From NCBI GenBank assembly GCA_002421605.1, contig DISJ01000009.1, positions 249,130 through 313,129 on the forward strand: a stretch of 64,000 nt of DNA. The letters are read 5' to 3'. This document shows, in pieces, positions 1 through 7,756 of this stretch (position 1 is its first letter; every line of letters starts with the position of its first letter). Below the pieces are notes generated by a model. The model searched no databases. It was not told the DNA's origin and saw only the letters and a list, made by a program, of their open reading frames with translations. This stretch comes from Rhodobacteraceae bacterium UBA6213. Lineage in GTDB: Bacteria > Pseudomonadota > Alphaproteobacteria > Rhodobacterales > Rhodobacteraceae. The translations under genes were made by a program, and so were the position numbers.

Positions 1-653
1 TCTTCACACACAAACAGCAGCGGCAACGGCACCGCCTGATACGAGGTCCAGGCGGCGGTGTTAAACGCCCCCTGCGCGGTGGAGTGGTTGGCCGAGGCAT
101 CGCCAAAACTGCACATGACAATGGCGTCATCTGCCAGTGCGCGGTGTTCGGGCGGGCGGCGGCGCGCAAGGCCAAGGCTGTAGGCAGCGCCCACGGCCTT
201 TGGCAGGTGGCTGGCAATGGTCGATGTTTGCGGCGGAATCGTTAGCTCTTTGGAGCCCAGCACCTTGTGCCGCCCGCCGGAAATTGGGTCGTCAGACGAC
301 GTGGCGAAGGACAAAAGCATATCCCACGTCATCGTTTGCCCTGGCACCTGCGCGGCGCGGGCAATCTGAAAGGCCGCGTCGCGGTAGTGCAAAAAGGCCA
401 TGTCAGTGGGGCGCAACGCATGTGCCACCGCCGCCATGCCCTCGTGCCCAGAAGAGCCGATGGTATAGAACCCCTGCCCCGCCTTTTGCATGGCGCGGCT
501 GGTTCTATCCAGCGCGCGGCTGGTGCACTGCGCGCGGAAAAGCGCGACCGCTTCGGTGTTGCTCAGCCCCGGCGTGGGCGCCTTGCCCGCCGGAAAGTCC
601 TGCGCCGCGACCCGGCGCAGGAAGTTCTCATGTACGATTTCGCTGCGTGGCAT
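1..653 (-). CDS. Thiamine-diphosphate-dependent 2-oxoacid dehydrogenase E1 component (partial, C-terminus outside window)
   Basis: Only the first 217 codons are present; the gene runs off the left edge. The reading frame starts at ATG 653-651 with MPRSEIVHENFL. It carries the E1-alpha signature IGSSGHEG near residue 68 and the ThDP/Mg motif start GDASANHSTAQGAFN near residues 180-195, as in branched-chain or pyruvate-type E1 alpha subunits. It overlaps the stop of the upstream acyl-CoA dehydrogenase by one base (TGATG), so the two are probably translationally coupled. Whether a beta (transketolase-like) half is fused behind it cannot be seen. The substrate is unknown; the neighbours make 2-oxoadipate or a branched 2-oxoacid plausible, but that is inference. 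Confidence 0.85.
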   Translation of the reverse strand, partial: MPRSEIVHENFLRRVAAQDFPAGKAPTPGLSNTEAVALFRAQCTSRALDRTSRAMQKAGQGFYTIGSSGHEGMAAVAHALRPTDMAFLHYRDAAFQIARAAQVPGQTMTWDMLLSFATSSDDPISGGRHKVLGSKELTIPPQTSTIASHLPKAVGAAYSLGLARRRPPEHRALADDAIVMCSFGDASANHSTAQGAFNTAAWTSYQAVPLPLLFVCE

Positions 654-1858
654 CAGAAAAAGGCCTGCATCCCGGTTATTGCGCGACCAAGGATCAGCGC
701 ATGCACGTCATGCGTGCCCTCATAAGTGTTCACAGTTTCAAGGTTCACCATATGGCGCATCACCGGGAAAGCGTCGGAAATGCCGTTGCCGCCGTGCATG
801 TCGCGTGCGGCGCGCGCAATATCGAGCGCTTTGCCGCAGTTATTGCGCTTGATCATCGAAATCATCTCGGGCGCGGCATTGGCCTCGTCCATCAGGCGGC
901 CAACGCGCAGCGCGGCTTGCAGACCAAAGCTGATGTCGGTCAGCATGTTGGCAAGTTTCAGTTGGTAAATCTGGGTGTTGGCCAGCGGGCGATTGAATTG
1001 CTTGCGGTCAAGCCCGTATTGGCGGGCAGCGTGAAAGCAGGTTTCGGCCGCGCCCATCACGCCCCAGGCGATGCCATAGCGGGCGCGGTTGAGGCAACCG
1101 AAAGGGCCTTTCAGCCCTTCAACACCCGGCAGCAACGCATCTTCACCGACTTCGACGTTCTGCATGACGATCTCGCCGGTGATCGAAGCGCGCAGGCTGA
1201 GCTTGCCTTGGATTTTGGGCGCGCTAAGGCCCTTCATGCCCTTTTCCAGCACAAAGCCACGGATCTTGCCGCCATGTGCATCAGACTTTGCCCAGACCAC
1301 AAAAACATCAGCGATCGGGCTGTTCGAGATCCACATCTTGGCGCCGTTCAGCACATAACCGTCAGCGGTTTTCTTGGCCGTCGTTTTCATTCCAGCGGGG
1401 TCAGAGCCTGCGTCGGGCTCGGTTAGGCCAAAGCAACCGATATATTCGCCCGTTGCGAGTTTCGGGAGGTATTTCTTGCGCTGCGCTTCAGAGCCGTAGG
1501 CGTAGATCGGATACATCACAAGACTCGACTGCACCGACATCATGCTGCGATAGCCTGAATCCACGCGCTCAACCTCGCGCGCGACAAGGCCGTAGGCAAC
1601 GTAGCCCGCGCCTAACCCGCCATATTCTTCCGGCACGGTCACGCCTAGCAGACCCATTTCGCCCATTTCACTGAAAATCGCGGGGTCGGTGGATTCGTCG
1701 CGATAGGCTTGCGTCACACGTGGGGCTAGCTTTTCCTGAGCATAGGCGTGCGCTGCGTCGCGCAGCATCCGCTCTTCATCGGTCAGTTGCGCATCAAGGC
1801 GCAGGGCATCGGCCCAGTCGAAGCGGGAAAGGTCGGGGGCGTCTTTGGCTTTGAGCAT
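653..1858 (-). CDS. gcdH: Acyl-CoA dehydrogenase, glutaryl-CoA dehydrogenase type
   Basis: The protein has 401 residues, the normal size for this family. It has the flavin/substrate loop CFGLTEPDAGSDP (about residues 142-154) and the catalytic-base region TYEGTHDVH, with Glu near 380. Overall wording is closest to glutaryl-CoA dehydrogenase, which oxidatively decarboxylates glutaryl-CoA to crotonyl-CoA in lysine and tryptophan breakdown. I chose ATG 1858 because TGAGGAA lies about 7 nt upstream; a start at 1885 would run into the aminotransferase gene. It sits 8 bp after the aminotransferase and overlaps the following E1 gene by one base, so the three form one leftward transcript. Exact substrate preference is inferred from similarity, not proven. 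Confidence 0.88.
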   Translation of the reverse strand: MLKAKDAPDLSRFDWADALRLDAQLTDEERMLRDAAHAYAQEKLAPRVTQAYRDESTDPAIFSEMGEMGLLGVTVPEEYGGLGAGYVAYGLVAREVERVDSGYRSMMSVQSSLVMYPIYAYGSEAQRKKYLPKLATGEYIGCFGLTEPDAGSDPAGMKTTAKKTADGYVLNGAKMWISNSPIADVFVVWAKSDAHGGKIRGFVLEKGMKGLSAPKIQGKLSLRASITGEIVMQNVEVGEDALLPGVEGLKGPFGCLNRARYGIAWGVMGAAETCFHAARQYGLDRKQFNRPLANTQIYQLKLANMLTDISFGLQAALRVGRLMDEANAAPEMISMIKRNNCGKALDIARAARDMHGGNGISDAFPVMRHMVNLETVNTYEGTHDVHALILGRAITGMQAFF

Positions 1859-1866
1859 TGGATTCC

Positions 1867-3075
1867 TCAGGTAAGCGAGGCGCAATAGCGCGCGATGGCG
1901 GCAGAGGCGCGGGTGAGCGAGGCTTCATCATAGGCATAGGACAGACGAAAGTATCCCGGCAACCCGAAAGCTCGGCCGGGCACTACCGCGACACCCTCTT
2001 GCGCCAGAAGTTCCGCGCAAAAACCTGCGTCATCGGCAATTTGTTTGCCGCCCCGCGTTGTCATGCCAAAGCAGGGCGAGCAATCGGCGTAGAGGTAAAA
2101 GGCACCGTCTGGCAGCGGGCAGGTAAGGCGCCCGGTCGCGTTAAGCGCTTTCGCCACCAGTTCGCGCCGTTTGCGAAACGCGTCGCGGCGCGGGGCGATG
2201 TAGTCTTGTGGGCCAAGCAGGGCGGCGATTGCGGCGGCTTGCGAAATCGATGACGCGCCAGAGGTCACCTGCCCCTGAACCTCGGCCATGGTTTTAATCA
2301 ACGGAGCGGGGCCGATGCCCCAGCCAAGCCGCCAGCCGGTCATCGAGGCGAATTTTGATACGCCATTCACGATCAGCGTTCGGTCCGCAAGGTCGGGTGC
2401 TACCGTGCGAAATGACGCGAACGGCACATAGCAGATGTGCTGGTAGATCTCGTCGCTCAACACCGCAACTTGCGGGTGGGCGCGCAGCACCTCAGCCAGC
2501 GCTGCCTGATCGTCGGCGGAAAGCACCGCGCCAGAGGGGTTGCCGGGCGAATTGAGCAGCAGCCAACGGGTGCGCGGGCTGATCGCAGCAGCCAGCGCCG
2601 CTGGCCGAAGTCGAAAGCCGTCAGCGCCTGATGTGGGGATGATTTTTGCCACACCTCCGCAGATGGTGACCATATCGGAATACGAGGTCCAGTACGGCGC
2701 GGGGATCAACACCTCATCGCCTTCATCAAGAGTCGCGAAAAATGCATTGAAGATGACCTGTTTGGCCCCGGTGGACACGATGATTTCGCCGGGCGTGGCG
2801 GTATAGCCGTTATCGCGCTGGCAGGCAGTGGCGATTGCGCGACGCAGAGCCAGCGTGCCTTGGGTCGCAGTGTATTTGGTATCACCCGAAAGTGCCGCGG
2901 CGTGCGCAGCCTCAATCACATGCGGGGGGGTTGGAAAGTCCGGCTCGCCGGTACCAAGGCTGATGACATCGCGCCCGGCTGCCTTGAGTGCGGCGGCGGC
3001 CTCGGAGACTCGGACAATTTCGGAAAGCCCGACCGAGGCCATACGGCGGGCGGGGCGAAGAGCGAGGTTGGGCAT
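1867..3075 (-). CDS. Class I PLP-dependent aminotransferase (aspartate-aminotransferase-like)
   Basis: The 402-residue protein shows the class-I motifs GTGEPDFPTPPHV (about 41-53), NSPGNPSG (175-182) and VSKFASMTGWRLGW, with the PLP lysine at K241. The start MPNLALRPARRM at 3075 is preferred over a longer 3168 start, because the longer version adds a non-conserved tail and overlaps the divergent LysR gene. It is the first gene of a leftward set with glutaryl-CoA dehydrogenase and an E1 dehydrogenase. Family members usually act on aspartate; some act on aminoadipate or aromatic amino acids. The operon suggests 2-aminoadipate as one possibility, which is inference. Confidence 0.85.
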   Translation of the reverse strand: MPNLALRPARRMASVGLSEIVRVSEAAAALKAAGRDVISLGTGEPDFPTPPHVIEAAHAAALSGDTKYTATQGTLALRRAIATACQRDNGYTATPGEIIVSTGAKQVIFNAFFATLDEGDEVLIPAPYWTSYSDMVTICGGVAKIIPTSGADGFRLRPAALAAAISPRTRWLLLNSPGNPSGAVLSADDQAALAEVLRAHPQVAVLSDEIYQHICYVPFASFRTVAPDLADRTLIVNGVSKFASMTGWRLGWGIGPAPLIKTMAEVQGQVTSGASSISQAAAIAALLGPQDYIAPRRDAFRKRRELVAKALNATGRLTCPLPDGAFYLYADCSPCFGMTTRGGKQIADDAGFCAELLAQEGVAVVPGRAFGLPGYFRLSYAYDEASLTRASAAIARYCASLT

Positions 3076-3160
3076 GGGGCACCTGATCGCGTGAGGGTTG
3101 GTTGCCAATGTGTATCGCACGCGGTTAACTGCGGGAATAACCTGTTTTAGGCGTTTATAT

Positions 3161-4075
3161 ATGCACAATGCGCATGAACTACCGCGCCCGAGGCGCTATC
3201 TGCCCTCGGTTGCGCTGCTTTCCGCCTTTGAGGCTGTGTGCCGGACCGGCAGCACCGCCGCAGCCGCGCGCGAGCTTTCGCTGACCCAAGGTGCCGTCAG
3301 CCGATTGGTGCAGCAGCTTGAAGGGCAACTGGAGGTGCAGCTTTTCCGCCGCGAGCGGCGACGGTTGATACCGACGGCGGCGGCAACCGCCTATGCGCGC
3401 GACGTGCGCAAGGCGCTGGATCTGATCGCGCGCGCCTCGCTTGGGCTGCGCGCTAACCCCGGTGGCGGCACGCTTTCGCTGGCTATTCTGCCGACGTTTG
3501 GAACGCGCTGGTTGGCGCCGCGTTTGCCGGGGTTTCTAGCAGAACATCCGGGGGTGACGATCAACATCGGCACGCGGTTGCAGCGGTTTGACTTTGCGCG
3601 CGAAGGGTTCGATGCCGCGATTCACTATGGCGCACCAGATTGGCCTGATGCCGAGCATCTGAAGCTGTTTGACGAAAGCATGATTGCCTGCGCAGCGCCC
3701 AGGTTTTGCGCGTCTCATCCGGTGGGTGAACCGCGCGATTTGGCTGGGCTACCGCTACTGCAGCTTGAATCGCGGCCAACCGCTTGGGCGCGCTGGTTTG
3801 AGGCGCACGGGATTGCCGCGCCCGCACGGCGCGGGATGCTGTTCGATCAGTTCGCAACAATTGTGCAGGCGGCGATTCACGGTGTTGGGGTGGCGCTGTT
3901 GCCCGAGTTTCTGGCGGCATCCGAAATTTGCGAGGGACGGCTGCAACGCATTACGGGCGAGGCAGTGCGCGGCATGGGTGGCTATTATCTGGTCTGGCCA
4001 ATCGACGATGGCGAACATCCGCCGCGGCTGGCGTTTCAGACTTGGCTTGAAGCGGAATGCGCGGTGCTGCGCTAG
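3161..4075 (+). CDS. LysR-family transcriptional regulator (GcvA-like)
   Basis: The 304-residue protein has an N-terminal winged helix-turn-helix (about residues 13-70: LSAFEAVCRTGSTAAAAREL then LTQGAVSRLVQQLE) followed by the periplasmic-binding-protein-like effector domain. The start ATG 3161 gives a normal LysR N-terminus. It is divergent from the aminotransferase-gcdH-E1 genes with only 85 bp between the starts, the classic arrangement for a LysR protein controlling its neighbours. The 3' end overlaps dnaQ convergently by 4 bp. The effector molecule is unknown. Confidence 0.87.
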   Translation: MHNAHELPRPRRYLPSVALLSAFEAVCRTGSTAAAARELSLTQGAVSRLVQQLEGQLEVQLFRRERRRLIPTAAATAYARDVRKALDLIARASLGLRANPGGGTLSLAILPTFGTRWLAPRLPGFLAEHPGVTINIGTRLQRFDFAREGFDAAIHYGAPDWPDAEHLKLFDESMIACAAPRFCASHPVGEPRDLAGLPLLQLESRPTAWARWFEAHGIAAPARRGMLFDQFATIVQAAIHGVGVALLPEFLAASEICEGRLQRITGEAVRGMGGYYLVWPIDDGEHPPRLAFQTWLEAECAVLR

Positions 4076-4770
4076 TCTTGGTAGCGCCGCCAAATCGCCA
4101 CTTCGCCGATGGCTGCAACAAAGGCCTCGTGTGCTGCTGACTCTTCGGGCGTCAATCGGGGCGGCAGTGGTGCGGGGCGCGGGCGCGGGCGCCAATCGGG
4201 CTGTGCGGGTTGGCCCGGCGCGCGCGCAGGACCGGTTGCCAAGCCGAAATCAGGCTGGCGACCACCGATCAGTTCCAGATAGACCTCGGCAAGAATTTCG
4301 CTGTCGAGTAGCGCGCCGTGCTTTTCGCGCCCAGAGTTGTCGATGCCAAAGCGCCGACAGAGCGCATCAAGCGAGGCGGGCGAGCCCGGAAAACGGCGGC
4401 GCGCGATCAGCAGCGTATCGAGTGCGCGCTCTGCCTTGATCTGCGTGTGCTTGGCCCATTCCAGCTCTGCGTTCAGGAACTTCATGTCGAAAGCGGCGTT
4501 GTGAATGATCAGCGGTGCCTCTGTGCCGATAAACTCAAGAAACCCTGGCGCTATTTCGGCAAAGCGGGGCTGGTTGCGAAGGAACTCGTCACCAAGCCCG
4601 TGCACCTCGAACGCCTCTTTCGGCATGGCGCGTTCGGGGTTGATATATTGGTGATAGTTGCGACCCGTCGGCAGGTCGTTGAACAGCTCAATCGCGCCGA
4701 TCTCGACAATGCGGTGCCCTTCAGAGGGTTCAAAGCCGGTGGTTTCGGTATCAAGAACGATCGCGCGCAT
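4072..4770 (-). CDS. dnaQ: DNA polymerase III epsilon subunit (3'-5' proofreading exonuclease)
   Basis: The protein has 232 residues with all three exonuclease motifs: Exo I DTETTG (7-12), Exo II HNAAFD (90-95) and Exo III HGALLD (H151, D156), i.e. the DEDDh catalytic set. It proofreads for the replicative polymerase. The Pro/Arg-rich stretch near 180-210 is the usual linker before the alpha-subunit-binding tail. It is the last gene of the leftward maf-aroE-coaE-dnaQ set and overlaps coaE by one base. In Caulobacter the same genes lie beside the chromosomal origin. Confidence 0.93.
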   Translation of the reverse strand: MRAIVLDTETTGFEPSEGHRIVEIGAIELFNDLPTGRNYHQYINPERAMPKEAFEVHGLGDEFLRNQPRFAEIAPGFLEFIGTEAPLIIHNAAFDMKFLNAELEWAKHTQIKAERALDTLLIARRRFPGSPASLDALCRRFGIDNSGREKHGALLDSEILAEVYLELIGGRQPDFGLATGPARAPGQPAQPDWRPRPRPAPLPPRLTPEESAAHEAFVAAIGEVAIWRRYQD

Positions 4771-5360
4771 CAGTGCCTCGTAAGTTTGGCAAACAAATCT
4801 TGCACGGCGGCGCGGGTTTGCTCAAGGTTGACGGTTTCGACCACATAGGTCGCGCGGGCGCGTTTTTCAGCGTCGGGCATCTGGCGGGCAAGGATCAGGG
4901 CAAGTTGCGCCTCGCTCATGTCCTGGCGCGCAAGGACGCGGGCACGTTGAACCTCCGCCGGGGCGGTGACAACCAGTGTTGCATCGCAAAGCGCATCAGC
5001 GCCGGTTTCGAACAAAAGCGGGATGTCGAGCAGGATCAGAGGTGCCGTAGCATGCGCGGTGATGAAAGCCGCGCGATCTGCAGCGACAAGCGGGTGAACG
5101 ATCGATTCCAGCTGGGTTAGAGCCTGATTATCGGTCTCTAGCAGGTGTTTTAGCGCAGCGCGATCTACCGCGCCGCGCTGCACGGCGGCAGGAAAGGCTG
5201 CGGCAATGGGGGCAACCGCGCCTCCATTCGGAGCGTAGAGCTGGTGTACCGTCGCATCGGCGTCCCAAACCGGCACATCGAGATCTGCAAACATGGCAGC
5301 CGTGGTTGATTTACCCATGCCGATCGAGCCGGTAAGCCCCAGAAGAAAGGGGCGCGTCAT
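4770..5360 (-). CDS. coaE: Dephospho-CoA kinase
   Basis: The 196-residue protein begins with a P-loop GLTGSIGMGKST (8-19) and has the CoaE-specific region WDADATVHQLY (about 33-43). It phosphorylates the 3'-OH of dephospho-CoA, the last step of coenzyme A synthesis, in the cytoplasm. Its ATG lies inside the end of aroE (ATGA-type 4-bp overlap) and its stop overlaps the dnaQ start, so translation is probably coupled through the set. Length and motifs are ordinary for the family. Confidence 0.94.
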   Translation of the reverse strand: MTRPFLLGLTGSIGMGKSTTAAMFADLDVPVWDADATVHQLYAPNGGAVAPIAAAFPAAVQRGAVDRAALKHLLETDNQALTQLESIVHPLVAADRAAFITAHATAPLILLDIPLLFETGADALCDATLVVTAPAEVQRARVLARQDMSEAQLALILARQMPDAEKRARATYVVETVNLEQTRAAVQDLFAKLTRH

Positions 5361-6196
5361 AGGCCCAGAACCGCGGCGCGGGTAGCCTCATCAACCACCG
5401 GGCGCTGGCCGAACCAACGCTCGAAACCGGGTACAGCCTGATGGATAAGCATACCAAGACCATCGACAACGGTGCAGCCCACAGCCTCTGCCTCGGCTAG
5501 AAAGCGGGTCTTGAGCGGGGTGTAGACAAGGTCAACAACGGTAGCGCGCGAAGAAAGCGCATCGAGCGATACCATGAGGTCGGGCTGGCCGACCATGCCA
5601 AGCGCTGAGGTATTAACCACCGTCAGCGCGCCATCAAGCATGTTGCCCGCCTGCACCCAGTCGTAAATGGCGATACGCGGACCAAACTCGGCGCGCAGCG
5701 TATCGGCGCGCGCACGCGTGCGGTTGGAAACGCGGATTTCGGGTGCGCCAGCCTCTAGCAGCGAGGTGATGACCGCGCGCGCGGCACCGCCTGCACCAAA
5801 AACCGCCGCCGGAGCGGTGGTAGCGACCCATTCCGGCGCGTATTGCTGAAGGTTGGCGATGAAGCCGTAACCATCGGTATTGTCTGCATGAATCTTGCCG
5901 TCTGCGCGAAAAACAAGTGTATTCGCTGCACCGATCATGGCCGCGCGTTCGCTTACAACATCCGCCAGCGCCAGCACCGAAACCTTGTGCGGAATCGTGA
6001 CGTTGCAGCCCACAAAACCCGCGCGCGGCAGTGCCGACAAGACCCATTGCAGATCTTGGGTAGCGATATCCATGGGGATGTAGTGGCCCTTGATGCCGTA
6101 GGTCTTGAGCCAGTGGCCGTGCAAAAGCGGCGAGCGTGAATGCGCGATGGGCGAGCCGATGACGCCGGCAAGCGGGATGCGGGGGTGATTGGACAT
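5357..6196 (-). CDS. aroE: Shikimate dehydrogenase (NADP+)
   Basis: The 279-residue protein has the shikimate-site motifs GSPIAHSRSP (about 14-23) and NVTIPHK (65-71, catalytic Lys71), the dinucleotide-binding turn GAGGAARAV and the NADP-phosphate loop NRTRARA. It reduces 3-dehydroshikimate to shikimate. The start ATG 6196 (MSNHPRIPLAG) overlaps the maf stop by one base (TGATG). A longer version starting at 6226 would lie inside maf and is less likely. aroC, a later gene of the pathway, is also in the window at about 43-44 kb but is not linked. Confidence 0.94.
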   Translation of the reverse strand: MSNHPRIPLAGVIGSPIAHSRSPLLHGHWLKTYGIKGHYIPMDIATQDLQWVLSALPRAGFVGCNVTIPHKVSVLALADVVSERAAMIGAANTLVFRADGKIHADNTDGYGFIANLQQYAPEWVATTAPAAVFGAGGAARAVITSLLEAGAPEIRVSNRTRARADTLRAEFGPRIAIYDWVQAGNMLDGALTVVNTSALGMVGQPDLMVSLDALSSRATVVDLVYTPLKTRFLAEAEAVGCTVVDGLGMLIHQAVPGFERWFGQRPVVDEATRAAVLGL

Positions 6197-6792
6197 CAAG
6201 CGAACTCTCCTCGGGCGCGCAGCCAAGTCAGAAACTCGATAAGCGGCAAGCCAAGGACAGTAAAGTAATCGCCTTCGACCGCAGAAAATAACCGTACCCC
6301 GTGTTCTTCAAGCTTGTAGCACCCAACGACGTGACGGATCGATTCCCAATGGTCGGCCACGTAGCGTTCAATTTCGGGCAACGAGAGCGGGTGCATGGTC
6401 AGGCGAACCTGCCCGACATGGCGCCAGAGCGGGGCGCCGCCCTGATATACCACCAGCGCAGAAATCAGCCGATGGGTGCGGGCGCAAAGCGCGGTAAGCT
6501 GGGCGATAGCGTCGGCCCGATCTACGGGCTTGGAAAGCACCTTGCCAGCCAGATCGAGCACCTGATCGGCGCCGAGTACCAGTGCGTTGGGAAAACGCTC
6601 GGAAACGCGGCGCGCTTTTGCCTCGGCAAGTGCGTCGGCCAGATCGCGAGGGGTGGCGCCATCGGCTTCGAGCGCGGCGCGAATTGCAGCCTCGTCGACG
6701 CGAGCTGGGACAATTTCGTGCGCCAGTCCGGCGCGGCGCAAAAGCTCTGCGCGGATCGTCGAGGTCGAGGCTAAGATGAGGCGGCTCTGCAT
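6196..6792 (-). CDS. maf: Maf-family nucleotide pyrophosphatase
   Basis: The 198-residue protein starts with the Maf signature SRLILASTSTIRAELLRRAG and carries GADQVLDL near residue 75 (catalytic Asp region) and the conserved LTALCARTHRLISALVVYQ segment. Maf proteins hydrolyse non-canonical or modified nucleoside triphosphates to monophosphates. It is the first gene of the leftward set beginning at the putative origin; a perfect DnaA box lies only 6 bp upstream of its ATG. Whether it is the dTTP/UTP-type or the YceF m7GTP-type enzyme I cannot settle by eye. Confidence 0.9.
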   Translation of the reverse strand: MQSRLILASTSTIRAELLRRAGLAHEIVPARVDEAAIRAALEADGATPRDLADALAEAKARRVSERFPNALVLGADQVLDLAGKVLSKPVDRADAIAQLTALCARTHRLISALVVYQGGAPLWRHVGQVRLTMHPLSLPEIERYVADHWESIRHVVGCYKLEEHGVRLFSAVEGDYFTVLGLPLIEFLTWLRARGEFA

Positions 6793-6797
6793 GGCTC

Positions 6798-6806
6798 TGT
6801 GGATAA
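6798..6806 (-). promoter_or_regulatory. DnaA box (perfect)
   Basis: TGTGGATAA on the plus strand reads TTATCCACA on the minus strand, the exact consensus DnaA-binding 9-mer. It lies just upstream of the maf start codon. Confidence 0.7.
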
Positions 6807-7019
6807 CAGTCGCTGGCAGCGGGGGGCAAGCGATGCTATGCGGAGCGCGACGCGGTTCAGGCCAAAGCGGGCAAGTTTCAGGGCCAGTTTTCCCGCTGTG
6901 CAGGGCAGTTCAGGGATGCTGTGCGAAATGGGCGCAGATGGCGCGCGACGGGCGACGTAGCGGCGGGCAAGCGTTATGCAAGTAACTGTTTTAAAATGTT
7001 AAATAGCGAACTCTGGAAG

Positions 7020-7028
7020 TTATCCACA
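7020..7028 (+). promoter_or_regulatory. DnaA box (perfect)
   Basis: TTATCCACA on the plus strand exactly matches the DnaA consensus. It follows an AT-rich stretch (TTTTAAAATGTTAAATA at about 6990-7005), and a weaker box CGTGGATGA (7063-7071) follows 34 bp later. Confidence 0.72.
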
Positions 7029-7163
7029 CAGTCGTCAACAGGCGGCATAGCGTTGAAAACTCCGTGGATGAAGCGTGTTATCCTGTTTTGCACCTTGCCA
7101 ACTAGAACATCATCCTTTCAATTTCTCTTCTTAATTTGAAAAAGACTGAGTGGGGCACTGAAC

Positions 7164-7631
7164 ATGATCTACGAATTTCTGGCGAACAGTTACCTCTGGA
7201 TGAAAGCATTGCATGTGATGTCGGTGCTGGCGTGGATGGCAGGGCTGTTTTATCTGCCGAGACTTTTTGTCTATCATGTAGAAGGGCTTGCGAAAGCTGG
7301 GGTAGAGCGTGGTTCGGATATGGACCTGCTGTTTCGTCATCAAGAGCGCCTGCTTTTGAACGCGATTATGGTGCCGGCTATGTATTCGAGCTGGATTTTC
7401 GGACTGGCGCTGGTTTTCACGCCGGGCATCGTCGGGTGGACGGTGGTGTGGCCGTGGGCCAAGGGTGCTGCGGTATTGGCCATGACGGCGTATCATTATT
7501 GGCTGGGTTATCAACGTGTAGCTTTGGCGGAGGGGCGCAACCGTTTGACCGGGCGGCAGTATCGCTTTGCCAATGAGGTACCGACGGTGCTGATGATCGT
7601 GATCGTGCTGGCTGTGATCTTGAAGTTCTGA
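7164..7631 (+). CDS. hemJ: Protoporphyrinogen IX oxidase HemJ
   Basis: The 155-residue membrane protein has about four transmembrane helices. It shows the family segment ALHVMSVLAWMAGLFYLPR with the conserved His17 that binds heme, and a conserved NEVPTVLMIVIV C-terminal helix. HemJ oxidises protoporphyrinogen IX to protoporphyrin IX in organisms lacking HemG and HemY-type oxidases. It is the first rightward gene after the putative origin. In Caulobacter hemE is also next to the origin, but no hemE is visible here. Confidence 0.92.
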   Translation: MIYEFLANSYLWMKALHVMSVLAWMAGLFYLPRLFVYHVEGLAKAGVERGSDMDLLFRHQERLLLNAIMVPAMYSSWIFGLALVFTPGIVGWTVVWPWAKGAAVLAMTAYHYWLGYQRVALAEGRNRLTGRQYRFANEVPTVLMIVIVLAVILKF

Positions 7632-7756
7632 GCGCGCGTTGACTTTTTCGGCCTGCGGGATTAGGTCGGGCTAGCCTGGCCGTCCGGCCGCAAAGGCGAA
7701 GCCCGAAAACCTGTGACCGCTGCGCCTTTATGGCGCCAGAACCCGTTGGATGTGCC

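Larger units (their letters stand above)
6793..7163. other. oriC: Putative chromosomal replication origin (oriC) between maf and hemJ
   Basis: This 371-bp gap has no convincing gene. It has two perfect 9-bp DnaA boxes (6798-6806 on the minus strand, 7020-7028 on the plus strand), a near box with 7 of 9 matches at 7063-7071, and AT-rich stretches at about 6986-7010 and 7096-7145 that could unwind. Genes on each side are transcribed away from it. In Caulobacter crescentus and Rickettsia the origin lies in the equivalent place, among hemE, hemJ, maf and parAB neighbours (established). That this gap is the origin here is inference; strand-skew analysis was not possible. Confidence 0.68.

Noticed and set aside
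137..1426. 429-codon open frame on the plus strand
   Set aside because: It runs against the E1 and acyl-CoA dehydrogenase genes, whose motifs are clear; its own product has no plausible domain.
6986..7005. CtrA box in the putative origin
   Set aside because: Two TTAA half-sites are 4 bp apart rather than the 7 bp of the CtrA consensus; it may just be AT-rich DNA.
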